A stretch of DNA of 32,709 bases from NCBI GenBank assembly GCA_031269345.1, contig JAISZH010000025.1, positions 1-32,709 of the forward strand, in the 5' to 3' direction. The notes beneath the pieces are model-generated. The model made no database searches. It saw nothing but the letters and a program-made list of their open reading frames with translations, and was not told where the DNA came from. A program made the position numbers and the translations under genes. Below, piece after piece: positions 1-8,311 of the stretch (its first letter is position 1; each line of letters starts with the position of its first letter). Source of the DNA: Desulfovibrio sp. Lineage in GTDB: Bacteria; Desulfobacterota; Desulfovibrionia; Desulfovibrionales; Desulfovibrionaceae.

Positions 1-567
1 CTCATTCAGACTGGAGAACAGGTTCCATATTTCCCGCGCCGTATCAATATCCAGATCGCTGGTGGGTTCATCCGCCAGGATCAATTCCGGCGAATTGATC
101 AAAGCCCGCGCAAGCGCCACCCGCCGCAGTTCTCCGCCCGAAAGTTCCGCTGGATAACTGTTTTCCAGATGAGAAATACCTAATTGGTCGAAAAGTTCCC
201 GCGCTTTTTGCAGACTGTCTCCGGAACGGCGTTGGAGGTGAAAAGGCAGACGCGCATTGTCCAGAGCCGTCAAATTCCCCAAAAGGCTCCGGCCCTGAGG
301 GATGTAGCCGATCTTTTCATTGCGGAAATCGCTGCGTTGCCGCTCATTCAAGGAAAACAGATTGTTCCCGTCCACCAATATTTCGCCTGAATCCGGACTG
401 AGAAGGCCGATCGCCATATTCAGCAGGGTTGTTTTTCCACTGCCGGAACGCCCGATCAAACTGACAAAGGCTTCGTCGGCCAGAGAAAAACTGACGTTAC
501 GCACGGCGTCGAAATGCGTCTGGCCCCGCCGGTAGCTTTTGGTCAGATGATATGCTTCAAGCCGCAT
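1..567 (-). CDS. ABC transporter ATPase of FtsX/MacB-like type (partial at window edge)
   Basis: Reading leftward from ATG at 567, the frame stays open for 189 codons to the window edge, so the C-terminus is missing. The translation shows Walker A GRSGSGKTT (about residues 39-47), signature LSGGELRR and Walker B LILADE followed by PTSDLD, the pattern of LolD/MacB-class ATPases that drive FtsX-type permeases. Its ATG overlaps the TAA stop of the permease gene (TAATG), implying translational coupling. By family it energises mechanotransmission across the inner membrane rather than classical solute import. The link to the adjoining copper receptor suggests metal handling, which is inference. Confidence 0.9.
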   Translation of the reverse strand, partial: MRLEAYHLTKSYRRGQTHFDAVRNVSFSLADEAFVSLIGRSGSGKTTLLNMAIGLLSPDSGEILVDGNNLFSLNERQRSDFRNEKIGYIPQGRSLLGNLTALDNARLPFHLQRRSGDSLQKARELFDQLGISHLENSYPAELSGGELRRVALARALINSPELILADEPTSDLDIDTAREIWNLFSSLNE

Positions 568-1802
568 TATTCCGCCTCCCGCAAGCTGCTGTACACGTCA
601 AAGCGGGTAAGGGACCGGACAGTGTTGGCGCAGGCCAGCGGTCCGCTTATGCTGGCTATTGCCAGAGTCAGCAGGGCATGCCCGGCGATGCTGCCGCCGG
701 AGATAGCCAGATGCGGCAGTTTGAGGCTGTCGAAAATAAGCGTGCTGAAAGGAAAAATGACGCAGGAAGCTGCCAGAATCCCAGCCAGCGCTCCTCCAGC
801 GCAAAGGAAAAAGGCTTCCCATCGGAGCAGCTTCGCCACCCAGGAACGCCGCGCTCCCAGCAGCCGGTAAAGGCTCATCTCGTGTTTCCTCTCGCTTGCG
901 CTGACGGAAAAAACCAGACTTATGACAAGAACCGCCAGCAGCCAGATTCCGGCCGCAACCCAGTACACGGAGGCCGATAACCCGTGCAGGCGGCGCGCGG
1001 TCTCAGCTACAATGTTTTCCGCAACCACCTGATCCAGATTGTATTCAGCGGCGCAGGCCCGCATGATCGCATTTCCCACCGCTCTGGGCGACGCTTCCGG
1101 ATTGACCTTTACCGCTACCGAGGAAATATACGCTTCCGGAGGATCAAGTTTTTGTAAGAAATGCGGATTCTCAAGCAGTTTTGGAAGATACGGATTGCCC
1201 CGTATCAGTGTGTACAGCGTTTCCAGAGGCATAAAAACGGAGGTGTCCAGCCCCATGCCCGTGGGAGCCATTTTGGCGGCTACCCGGTATGTCTTTCCGA
1301 AAAAAAAGTGCTTGTCACCCACGGAAGTAATGATTTTGGAACCGACCACAATTTCGTCGTCCCCCAGTTGGGCTATGGTGTTCTGCATCCAAGGCCGGAT
1401 CAAAAAGTCGCTTTCCGGATCAAAGCCCATAATCTGCACATGCTCCGAGCAGCAGGAGTCGCTGAGCGAGGCCAGGAAAAATTGTGGCGTGAGCGCCGCG
1501 ATGCCGGGAACCGCCCGGATGCTGTCCAGAACTTCTTTGCGCATATAATAGGTGCTCGGTTCACCTCGCAGAAGCGCGGCTGTGGCAACCTGCTTATATC
1601 CGTAGGGGACAATCAGCACATCCGCGCCCAAACGCTCGGAGAGGCTCTCCAGCCCCTTCCCCAACTGGCTGTTGAGAATGGAACCTCCGAAAAGAACTGC
1701 GGAGAAGATGCCGACCAGGGCGGCAAGACCCAGATTCCTATAAGGTTTGCGCCGCAAATTCTGCAGAGCCAGCCGGTGCGGCGTGAAAGCCTTGTCAGCC
1801 AT
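567..1802 (-). CDS. FtsX-like ABC transporter permease
   Basis: This is a 411-residue inner-membrane protein. An N-terminal membrane segment follows LQNLRRKPYRNLG, then comes a large periplasmic domain (about residues 50-285), then three C-terminal membrane segments with an FtsX fold. The motif ASERKHEMSLYRLLGA in the cytoplasmic loop is typical of FtsX/MacB permeases. The periplasmic domain carries a Cys-Cys pair (SDSCCSEHVQIMGFDP). The ATG at 1802 is preferred over the longer frame at 1931 because it follows AAGGAA and lies five bases after the DUF4418 stop. It forms one operon with the ATPase downstream. The transported or extruded substrate is not evident. The neighbouring histidine-rich protein and OprC-like receptor suggest a metal (inference). 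Confidence 0.88.
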   Translation of the reverse strand: MADKAFTPHRLALQNLRRKPYRNLGLAALVGIFSAVLFGGSILNSQLGKGLESLSERLGADVLIVPYGYKQVATAALLRGEPSTYYMRKEVLDSIRAVPGIAALTPQFFLASLSDSCCSEHVQIMGFDPESDFLIRPWMQNTIAQLGDDEIVVGSKIITSVGDKHFFFGKTYRVAAKMAPTGMGLDTSVFMPLETLYTLIRGNPYLPKLLENPHFLQKLDPPEAYISSVAVKVNPEASPRAVGNAIMRACAAEYNLDQVVAENIVAETARRLHGLSASVYWVAAGIWLLAVLVISLVFSVSASERKHEMSLYRLLGARRSWVAKLLRWEAFFLCAGGALAGILAASCVIFPFSTLIFDSLKLPHLAISGGSIAGHALLTLAIASISGPLACANTVRSLTRFDVYSSLREAE

Positions 1803-1807
1803 TGCCG

Positions 1808-2356
1808 TCAATTCCTTCGGTACTTGATGAGATAAAAGCTGTGCAGCAGGGCGAAGAGGAAGAAAACCCCGCTCAGGAGCAAAAGAGCCGGTAGCGTTCC
1901 GGCCCGGCAGGGCATGCTTTCCTGTTGGCACACACCGATGAGTACACTAGGAATCAACGCACCCAGGACGGCGCTTCCCGCAAGCAGCAGAGTAATGCCT
2001 GAACGTCGCTCCGGCGAACCGGCAAACAGCAGCAGTAAAGAACCAAAAATAACCAGACCCCCGAGGCCCGCTTCCGCTTTGGCGGTCCAGAAGCAGACCA
2101 CATGGCCCGGTTCGGAATGTACGGCTGGATCTTCCTGATGATTCGGTGCGGCGCTTCCGGACCCGTGGTGATCCGGCGGCGGCGTGTGCGTGTTGTGCGC
2201 TTGCCCTCCAAGGACGGATGCGGCATGATGATGAGCGGCCGATGCGTCGGCATACTCGCATACCGGCAAAAGAACGTGCGGCACGGCAATGTAGAGAAGA
2301 CCAACCACGGCATACAACAGAGCCAGAATCTTTCCCTTACTGATGATGTTTGACAT
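1808..2356 (-). CDS. DUF4418-family membrane protein with histidine-rich loop
   Basis: This 182-residue protein has four predicted membrane segments (about 8-30, 97-113, 120-143 and 155-175) and fits the DUF4418 family by the CFWTAKAEAGLG motif after the first loop. That loop (about 34-87) is unusually rich in histidine: ten His between residues 42 and 85, including an HHH and an HH. Cys33, Cys88, Cys143 and Cys150 are near membrane ends. The pattern suggests periplasmic metal binding, which is inference because DUF4418 has no settled function. A strong AAGGAGG precedes the ATG. It heads the operon DUF4418-FtsX-ATPase and lies downstream of the copper-type receptor gene. Confidence 0.8.
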   Translation of the reverse strand: MSNIISKGKILALLYAVVGLLYIAVPHVLLPVCEYADASAAHHHAASVLGGQAHNTHTPPPDHHGSGSAAPNHQEDPAVHSEPGHVVCFWTAKAEAGLGGLVIFGSLLLLFAGSPERRSGITLLLAGSAVLGALIPSVLIGVCQQESMPCRAGTLPALLLLSGVFFLFALLHSFYLIKYRRN

Positions 2357-2475
2357 TTGCGTTGCCTCCTTGTTCAGTCATTGCAACTGGCGGCTGTGTT
2401 AATTTTATCGCACTGCCAATAAATAAAAATGAATAATATTAAATAAGCGTATACATTATAGATATATGCCGGCCT
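2357..2475. other. AT-rich gap between receptor and DUF4418 genes
   Basis: This 119-base AT-rich spacer follows the receptor stop codon. It holds the AAGGAGG ribosome-binding site for the DUF4418 gene and probably its promoter. I could not assign a convincing -35/-10 pair or a metal-regulator operator. Confidence 0.4.
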
Positions 2476-4536
2476 TCAAAATTCAGCGCTCACTCTGGCC
2501 CAGAATACCCTGCCCGGTTCATAGACCCGTGAATCGGCTGGAAAACCCCAGCCCGAATTTCCGGCCAGATTGAGATGTTCGGAATAGGCGGCGTCAAAGA
2601 TATTATCCACCCCCGCGCTCAGATTGAAATGATCGGCGAAGTTAAAACCGGCGTAGGCGGACAGCACGCCGAAGCCGGAGCTTTCGCCGAAATCCCTGCC
2701 TACCACGTTGCCCTGATTGCGGGCGATCCGGTCTTGCTTGGCCACCACTCTCCACAATATACCGGCCTGCCATGCATCTGTTTCATAATCCGCTCCGAAT
2801 CTGACTTCCAGAGGAGGGATCTGGGGCAACGGCCTGTTCTCGTCGGTATTTTCGGCCCAGGCATAGGCCAAGCTGGAACTCAGCCGCAGATGATCAAAAA
2901 ACAGATAAGATGCGCCAAGTTCGCCCCCCATAGTCCGCACATCGACATTTTGCGCCATGGAACTGGTGCTTGTGCCCATCATCCCCGTGGTAGTGACATA
3001 ATTGAACAGGATGTAATCGTGAATAATTCCGGCATAACCGGAAAGCCACAGATTAAGATTCTCATTCTTGTATTGCAGGCCAGCATCCAATTGCAGCGTC
3101 TTTTCCGGCTCTAAATCCGGAAAAGCTCTAAACAAATTCATGCCGGCATTTTTATTCTGGATCAATTCCCAGTAATCAGGAAAGCGTTCGGTGTAGCCCA
3201 CTCCTATATAGGATTGGAGCGGCAGTTCAGCGAAGCTGTGCTCATAGCGAATGAAGGCGCTGGGCAGCAGTTCGTCCCTGGTTTTGTCATAAGGGGCGAC
3301 ATTGTTCGGACGAGAGCGCGAATCTTCAGCCCGGACGAAGTCTCCTCGCAGACCGGCGACAACGGCGTTACGCTGATTGAGTTCGGTACGTAGTTCTCCG
3401 AAAACGCCAGCTTTCCACATTTCTATGTCCGTCTGTCTGGCGGGGCTGGAGGTGGAACTGGTGTCGTGCTTGTCAAACTGCGCGTCCACTCCGGTTGTCA
3501 ATGTGCTGGACTCGCCTAAACGCAAAGTGGCCGCGGCTCTACCTCCCCACAGGGTGCGCGTGGGGTTGCTTTTCATGGGCATCGCCATCATGCCCGATGG
3601 CGTGCGCAACGTATAATTGTCCATAATATGATCGGCGTGATTGTAGTACGCCTGCACTTCCAGCTTATCCACCACCGCTCCCAGCCCGCTTTTTTCAAAC
3701 CTGAAGGCGAAACTCTCCCTTTTGAACTGGCTCCCATCCATGCCTCTGCCAGCATAACGCGCCTCGCCGTCTCCGGTTCCGGCGCTCAGCTCAAGCAGGG
3801 TCTTTTCATCCGGGGTCCAGCCGACGGCGACATCGGCATTCCATTTCATCCATTTGGAAGGCACAACATTGCCGTTGCCGTCTTTATAGTCCGAAGAATG
3901 CCCATGGTTGGCGTTAAACCGTATATATATATTTTCAGTACCGGCGGACGCGTCCGCGTATTCTTCAAAACGATCGTACGATCCTGCCAGAAAGCCGAGG
4001 TTAGCTCTGGCTTCCGGTTCGGTATAACGTTCCTGTACCCGCTCGAAACGGATGGTCGCCGCCGAAGCCCCGCCGCCCCATAGCACAGTCTGCGGCCCCT
4101 TTATGATGGTGACCCGATCATAGGATTCAGGCGAAATATACGATGAAGGCGCATCCATGCGGCCGGGGCAGGAACCCAGGATATTGGCGCCATTGGTTAG
4201 AATATTGAGGCGGGAGCCGAACATTCCCCGAAAAACAGGGTCGCCGTTGGCGCCTCCGGAACGGATAGCGGAAAAACCCGGCACAGTCTTCAGATAGTCC
4301 GTGGCATCGCTTGCCGGCACAGGCAACTGCGCCTGTTTGGGATTCAGGATTATCTCCAGCGGAGTGCTTTCCGGCGCGGCGATAACTACGATCGGATCCA
4401 GAGTTATTCCGGCGCGTTCCTGCCCGGAATGGCTGTGAACAGGTTTCTGGGCGTTTTGCGCGTATAAAGGCCGCGTTTCCATGGCAAGCACAAGCGCGAG
4501 CATCATGACGAATACCTTAAGCGTGTTGTCTCCCAT
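2476..4536 (-). CDS. TonB-dependent copper receptor, OprC/NosA-like
   Basis: This 686-residue outer-membrane receptor has an N-terminal signal peptide (cleavage probably near LYAQNA), a plug domain (about 50-170) and a 22-strand-type barrel ending in the terminal Phe of outer-membrane proteins. The plug motifs GMFGSRLNILTNGANI, then SCPGRMDAPSSYISPE, then VTIIKGPQTVLWGGG match the TonB-dependent copper receptor family. Cys123 and Met127 form the CxxxM motif used for copper binding in OprC, and several Met-rich patches (MMAMPM) also fit. The ATG at 4536 follows AAGGAG. It transcribes toward the DUF4418/FtsX operon and is divergent from the two-component pair. Copper as ligand follows from family knowledge and is not proven here. 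Confidence 0.9.
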   Translation of the reverse strand: MGDNTLKVFVMMLALVLAMETRPLYAQNAQKPVHSHSGQERAGITLDPIVVIAAPESTPLEIILNPKQAQLPVPASDATDYLKTVPGFSAIRSGGANGDPVFRGMFGSRLNILTNGANILGSCPGRMDAPSSYISPESYDRVTIIKGPQTVLWGGGASAATIRFERVQERYTEPEARANLGFLAGSYDRFEEYADASAGTENIYIRFNANHGHSSDYKDGNGNVVPSKWMKWNADVAVGWTPDEKTLLELSAGTGDGEARYAGRGMDGSQFKRESFAFRFEKSGLGAVVDKLEVQAYYNHADHIMDNYTLRTPSGMMAMPMKSNPTRTLWGGRAAATLRLGESSTLTTGVDAQFDKHDTSSTSSPARQTDIEMWKAGVFGELRTELNQRNAVVAGLRGDFVRAEDSRSRPNNVAPYDKTRDELLPSAFIRYEHSFAELPLQSYIGVGYTERFPDYWELIQNKNAGMNLFRAFPDLEPEKTLQLDAGLQYKNENLNLWLSGYAGIIHDYILFNYVTTTGMMGTSTSSMAQNVDVRTMGGELGASYLFFDHLRLSSSLAYAWAENTDENRPLPQIPPLEVRFGADYETDAWQAGILWRVVAKQDRIARNQGNVVGRDFGESSGFGVLSAYAGFNFADHFNLSAGVDNIFDAAYSEHLNLAGNSGWGFPADSRVYEPGRVFWARVSAEF

Positions 4537-4802
4537 GCGTAATCTCCTTGATTATTGATGAGTTTTAGGCAGTCGCATCGCCCGCCGCCATCCTTCGCAG
4601 GGACTATTTTTATGACCGAAAGTACTATTGACATTGGTTCTGTTTTCCCATGAATGTTGAAAACATGGCTGAGACCACGCGCGCACGCGGCGCGGGCGGC
4701 GGTGGCGGGCGAGTGGTGGCCGGTCGCCGCAAAACGGCTCATGTAGTTTTGCGGAGAAAATCAATGGGGAAATGTTCAAGGCGGAATTTTGACTTTTAAA
4801 AA
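4537..4802. other. Divergent intergenic region between copper receptor and histidine kinase
   Basis: This 266-base region should carry both divergent promoters. It contains an AAGGAG site for the receptor and a GC-rich patch (about 4678-4735) able to fold. A TTGACA sits at 4628-4633 on the plus strand, but the hexamer 17 bases downstream is a poor -10. I looked for cobalamin-riboswitch boxes and did not find them. Confidence 0.4.
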
Positions 4803-5654
4803 ATGAGACAAAAAATGAGCTTATTAAAAGCAAAATGGGTACTGACCATACTCACTGGCCTTTTCATTCTGCTTTTTGAATTTCTCCGTCACAGATTCAT
4901 GCATGATATGTATATGGACTGGGGAAACCTCCTCGTCGCCATATTTTCCAGCCTGCTCTTTTTTGTATATTCCACCTTCATATTCCGCCTGATAGAGAAG
5001 CTTACGACAAGATTGAGCGAAGAAAGGACCAATTCCACGGTTCACAAAGAAAGGGAACGCATTGCGTGCAGCCTGCACGATAATATCGCTCAGACAATTT
5101 TTTTTATGAATATCAAAGCATTGGAGATTGAAAAATCGCTGGATAAAAAAAGTGAGTCTTTTCCAAAATTGCAGGAGTTGAAAAAAGCTATTTTGACTAT
5201 AGACAGTGAAATCCGTGATAAAATATTTCTTTTAAAAGATGATTATCAGCATAATGAGGATGATCTTGATTTGCAAAAAGCCGTTGATAATATCGCGCAT
5301 ATCCTGACTGATGACGCCAATATTGATGTTATGACCAATATAGACCCTTTAATTGGAAAAACACTTCCCATTACAGCCAAACAAAAAATTATCGGCATAT
5401 TGCAAGAACTGTTCACCAATATAAAAAAGCACGCTCAAGCCAAAAAAGTCCAGCTTCAGCTTGCGGTGATTGAAGAGCGGATTGTCTTGCGGGTGGAAGA
5501 TAACGGGCGCGGTTTTTCCCTTGCCTGCCTGGATAAGCAGGGAACTTTCGGTTTACGCAATATAATGAATGAAATCAAAATGAGCGGCGGCAGTATGATC
5601 CTGGCGGGCGAACAGGGCGCATCCATTATTATTGAAATGCCAAAGGATTTTTAG
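4803..5654 (+). CDS. Sensor histidine kinase, HisKA_3 (NarX/LiaS) type
   Basis: This 283-residue kinase has two N-terminal membrane segments (about 11-29 and 42-63) and almost no periplasmic sensor domain, only about 12 residues. The dimerisation/phosphoacceptor box ERERIACSLHDNIAQ follows, with His92 as the likely phosphorylated residue. The HATPase_c domain shows N206 in LQELFTNIKKHA and the G box EDNGRGF (233-238), then GTFGLRNI. The short sensor suggests membrane-embedded or envelope-stress sensing (inference). The start is unsure: ATG at 4803 or 4815, neither with a strong ribosome-binding site. Its stop is one base from the regulator's ATG, so the two form a pair. Base composition is AT-richer than in the flanking genes. 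Confidence 0.9.
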   Translation: MRQKMSLLKAKWVLTILTGLFILLFEFLRHRFMHDMYMDWGNLLVAIFSSLLFFVYSTFIFRLIEKLTTRLSEERTNSTVHKERERIACSLHDNIAQTIFFMNIKALEIEKSLDKKSESFPKLQELKKAILTIDSEIRDKIFLLKDDYQHNEDDLDLQKAVDNIAHILTDDANIDVMTNIDPLIGKTLPITAKQKIIGILQELFTNIKKHAQAKKVQLQLAVIEERIVLRVEDNGRGFSLACLDKQGTFGLRNIMNEIKMSGGSMILAGEQGASIIIEMPKDF

Positions 5655-5655
5655 A

Positions 5656-6303
5656 ATGCCGGTACGTGTGCTGATTGTTGACGATCATGCCCTGTCCCGC
5701 AGGGGGATAGCCAGCATTCTCGGCGAAAATGAGAATTTTCAGGTAGTCGGCGAAGCGGTTGACGGAGAGGAGTCTCTGAAAAAGGCGGAATCGCTTCGCC
5801 CTGATCTTATCCTTATGGACATACGTATGCCCGGCCAATCCGGCCTTGAGGTGACACGGATCATCAAGAATCAGTTTCCGCAGATAAAAATCGTCATTCT
5901 CAGTGTGTCGGACGATGCTCAGGATTTTTTCGAGGCGATCAAAAATGGAGCGCAAGGTTATTTACTGAAAAATATGGATACAACATACTGGATTGATTAT
6001 CTGATGAATATCGCCCGAGGAGAATCGCCCATTCCCCGGACTATCGCGAACAAAATACTTGAGGAATTTTCCCGTCATCCTCACAAACAACCGCAAGTAG
6101 AGAGCGAAATACTGACTGTAAGGGAAAAAGAAATTCTTTTGCATGTCAGTAATGGATTCAGCAACAGAGAAATGGGGGAAAGACTTTATATAAGCGAGAG
6201 CACGGTAAAAAATCATATGCGCAATATCATGGAAAAATTGCATTTACGTAGTCGTACACAACTTATTGCCTTTGTTTACAAAAATAGAATGATTAATAAT
6301 TAG
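5656..6303 (+). CDS. NarL/FixJ-family response regulator
   Basis: This 215-residue regulator has a receiver domain (1-120) with Asp9-Asp10, phospho-acceptor Asp55 (LILMDIRMPG), Ser83 and Lys105. A LuxR-type helix-turn-helix follows near the C-terminus (LTVREKEILLHVSNGFSNRE to STVKNHMRNIMEKL). ATG at 5656 is chosen because it lies one base after the kinase stop (TAG-A-ATG) and precedes the canonical MPVRVLIVDDH. The longer frame from 5632 would overlap the kinase. Targets are unknown. The divergently transcribed copper receptor is the nearest candidate (inference). Confidence 0.93.
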   Translation: MPVRVLIVDDHALSRRGIASILGENENFQVVGEAVDGEESLKKAESLRPDLILMDIRMPGQSGLEVTRIIKNQFPQIKIVILSVSDDAQDFFEAIKNGAQGYLLKNMDTTYWIDYLMNIARGESPIPRTIANKILEEFSRHPHKQPQVESEILTVREKEILLHVSNGFSNREMGERLYISESTVKNHMRNIMEKLHLRSRTQLIAFVYKNRMINN

Positions 6304-6438
6304 GCGGCCCTGAAAAACTATATAATTTATTGATACAGCAATATAACTTTTATAAAAACAGTGTTTTTTCGACCAAAAATACTCATCAGGGCCGACTAAC
6401 CCGGTCGATGAAATCGATCGGGCGCGCGCGTTGTGTAA

Positions 6439-6455
6439 GCGGGGCTTTGCCCCGC
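6439..6455. repeat. Perfect hairpin GCGGGGC-TTT-GCCCCGC
   Basis: This is a seven-base-pair GC-only stem with a three-base loop, directly followed by a second perfect hairpin. It could act in termination for the kinase/regulator operon, but no T-run follows. Confidence 0.7.
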
Positions 6456-6474
6456 TGTTCGGCGCAGCCGAACA
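6456..6474. repeat. Perfect hairpin TGTTCGGC-GCA-GCCGAACA
   Basis: This is an eight-base-pair stem with a three-base loop, abutting the preceding hairpin without a spacer. Flanking bases 6424-6436 and 6475-6484 are partly complementary, so both could sit on a common closing helix. Confidence 0.7.
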
Positions 6475-6494
6475 CATAAGCGCGGCGTGCCTTT

Positions 6495-6523
6495 CTGAAA
6501 AAGTCGTTTCGCGACTTTTTCAG
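6495..6523. terminator. Possible bidirectional terminator hairpin
   Basis: A perfect 12-bp inverted repeat CTGAAAAAGTCG / CGACTTTTTCAG encloses a five-base loop. The A-run and T-run sit inside the arms, giving no long T-tract beyond the stem. A terminator role is plausible but not certain. Confidence 0.5.
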
Positions 6524-6722
6524 CATCGACTGTTTAGGTTCATCCGGCTGAAGCTTACTTTTGACAAAAAGCGTGGATATAATTACTACTTGAATTAACA
6601 CGATTTAGCGCATGCAACCCTTGGCGGCTGATTTTGAGGGGTTTCTGGACTTTGTTCCGTCATGCGGGTATGCTGTTTATGCGTTATCAGCATAAAACGC
6701 CAACCTTGTGAAAGGAGACGCC

Positions 6723-7031
6723 ATGTCCATTACCAAGAACTTCCTGAAATCGCGCGCGGCTTGCAAGGTGAAATTCAGCCTGAGCCCCGATGAGGTACAA
6801 GGCGCGGCGGAAGTGTTTCTTGTGGGCGATTTCAATGATTGGAGCGATACCTCACATCCAATGAAAAAGCAGAAAGACGGCAGTTTCAACCTGGAAATAG
6901 AGCTGCCTCAGGGGCAGGATTACAAATTCCGCTACCGCACCGGAGACAATATATGGCTCAATGATGCGAATGCGGATGCCTATGTGCCCTGCGCTTATGC
7001 CTCGGCGGACAATTTCCTGGTGAAAGTCTGA
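6723..7031 (+). CDS. Stand-alone CBM48 (AMPK/isoamylase-type glycogen-binding) protein
   Basis: This 102-residue protein consists almost wholly of one carbohydrate-binding module 48. The motif EVFLVGDFNDWS is followed by MKKQKDGSFNLEIELPQGQDYKFRYR and ends with NADAYVPCAYASADNFLVKV. The family binds alpha-glucan, and single-domain copies exist beside glycogen or unknown functions. No catalytic domain is attached. ATG at 6723 is preferred over 6708 because AAGGAGA lies seven bases upstream of it. Its 3' end overlaps the convergent hemW reading frame by 74 bases. A binding or regulatory role toward glycogen is inferred from the family only. Confidence 0.85.
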   Translation: MSITKNFLKSRAACKVKFSLSPDEVQGAAEVFLVGDFNDWSDTSHPMKKQKDGSFNLEIELPQGQDYKFRYRTGDNIWLNDANADAYVPCAYASADNFLVKV

Positions 7032-8307
7032 TTTCGGCGGCGCGGAATTTTGGCCGGGGATGGTCGGCAAAGCGGGCGAAAACATTTTCCAGTTCCGCGA
7101 AAAAACGGGCCAGAATAGTGTCCGAGACCAGCATCCCGGTGCGCGTCAGATAAAAGTTCCCGGCGCGCGTGCGGGCGAGGCCGTTTTGTTGCAACAGGGT
7201 CGCCTGGGCGCCGAAGTCGGAGAGAAATGGCCGTCCGGCCTTCATCTGCCATTCACTGAACGAAAGGCCGGCGCAGGTTCTTAGGCGCAGCATCAGCATC
7301 TCTTTCAATCCGGTCAGCGCATCCAGCTCCTCCCGGAATGCGCTGTCTTCGCCTTTTTCGGCATTATCCGCCCAGGTCTTCAGATCGGCCGGGTTTGTCC
7401 TGCGCCTGCCGTCCAGTGTGGAGGCGGCGGCCGGACCCAGTCCCAGGTAATCCTCCCCCCGCCAGTAGCCGGAGTTGTGCCGGCAGGGAAAGCCCATGCG
7501 GGCGAAATTGGAAATTTCGTACTGCATGTAACCATGCGCCTCAAGAAATTCCGATCCGGCCAGATACATGGAGGCCAGTTCGCGTTCGCCCGGCAGGGCA
7601 AGTTCCCCCTCCTCCACGCGCCGGGTCAGGGAAAGCCCCTCCTCAAGGTTCAGCCCATAAGTGGAAATGTGTTCAGGCTGCAAATTCACGGCCCTGCGAA
7701 GGGTGGCCAGCCATTGCATCTGTGACTGGGGCCGTCCGTCCTTGCCCGGCAGACCCCAGATCAGATCCAGGTTGATATTGGAAAACCCGGCTCTGCGGGC
7801 GGTTGCAAAGGCGGCTTCGGCCTGTCTTGAGTCATGCGCTCGCCCGAGCAGAGTCAGCGCTGCGTCGTCAAAGCTCTGCACGCCTATGGACAGGCGGTTG
7901 ACCCCGGCCTTGCGCGCCGCGCTTGCGCAATCTCCTTCCAAAAGCGATTCCGGGTTGGCTTCCAAGGTTATTTCCGTTTCCGCGGACAGGGCGAAGCATT
8001 TGCGCGCCTCTTCCAGAATGCCGGCTATGGCTTTGCCGGGCAGGATACTCGGCGTGCCGCCCCCGAAAAACACTGTGCTCACGGCTTTCCTGCCGGAGGC
8101 AAGACCCTTGCGCAACCCTTCGGGAGGCTTCGCCCCGGGGCCGGACGCTTCCGAGCATTCGGCCCGCGCGCGCATTTCCCCGATCAGCGCGGAGAGGTAC
8201 CGCCTTGTCATGCAGGCCCCCGCCCCGTCGCGCGGCAGACGCAGGGAATAAAAGGAACAGTATGCGCATTTGCTCCGGCAGAAAGGTACATGAATATAAA
8301 GGAGCAT
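6958..8307 (-). CDS. hemW: HemW-like radical SAM protein (heme chaperone family)
   Basis: The product, 449 residues from ATG at 8307, begins MLLYIHVPFCRSKCAYCSFYS, with the CxxxCxxC radical-SAM cluster motif and the extra Cys typical of HemW/HemN. It contains VFFGGGTPSIL, LEANPESL and SIGVQSFDDAAL, and a C-terminal HemN domain with FARMGFPCRHNSGYWRGEDYLGLGPAA. The family was once called oxygen-independent coproporphyrinogen oxidase. HemW members insert heme rather than oxidise coproporphyrinogen. The start is not fixed by a strong ribosome-binding site; 8307 is chosen because it lies four bases after the queH stop and gives the conserved N-terminus. The last ~25 residues (HKRRAHRHPHSHH) are unusual and overlap the convergent CBM48 gene. 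Confidence 0.88.
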   Translation of the reverse strand: MLLYIHVPFCRSKCAYCSFYSLRLPRDGAGACMTRRYLSALIGEMRARAECSEASGPGAKPPEGLRKGLASGRKAVSTVFFGGGTPSILPGKAIAGILEEARKCFALSAETEITLEANPESLLEGDCASAARKAGVNRLSIGVQSFDDAALTLLGRAHDSRQAEAAFATARRAGFSNINLDLIWGLPGKDGRPQSQMQWLATLRRAVNLQPEHISTYGLNLEEGLSLTRRVEEGELALPGERELASMYLAGSEFLEAHGYMQYEISNFARMGFPCRHNSGYWRGEDYLGLGPAAASTLDGRRRTNPADLKTWADNAEKGEDSAFREELDALTGLKEMLMLRLRTCAGLSFSEWQMKAGRPFLSDFGAQATLLQQNGLARTRAGNFYLTRTGMLVSDTILARFFAELENVFARFADHPRPKFRAAEIRLSPGNCPPRHKRRAHRHPHSHH

Positions 8308-8311
8308 TGTT

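Larger units (their letters stand above)
6304..6722. other. Non-coding region with stacked hairpins
   Basis: This 419-base stretch between the regulator and the CBM48 gene has no convincing reading frame. It holds an 8-bp inverted repeat GGCCCTGA/TCAGGGCC (6306-6313, 6386-6393) around an AT-rich core, then several tight hairpins (listed separately). A TTGACA at 6561 and TATAAT at 6578 are present, but only 11 bases separate them, so they are not a standard pair. An AAGGAGA at about 6712 serves the next gene. Confidence 0.6.

Noticed and set aside
4537-4802. Cobalamin or other riboswitch upstream of the TonB receptor
   Set aside because: No B12-box or other conserved riboswitch sequence was found on the receptor strand. 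The GC-rich fold alone is not enough.
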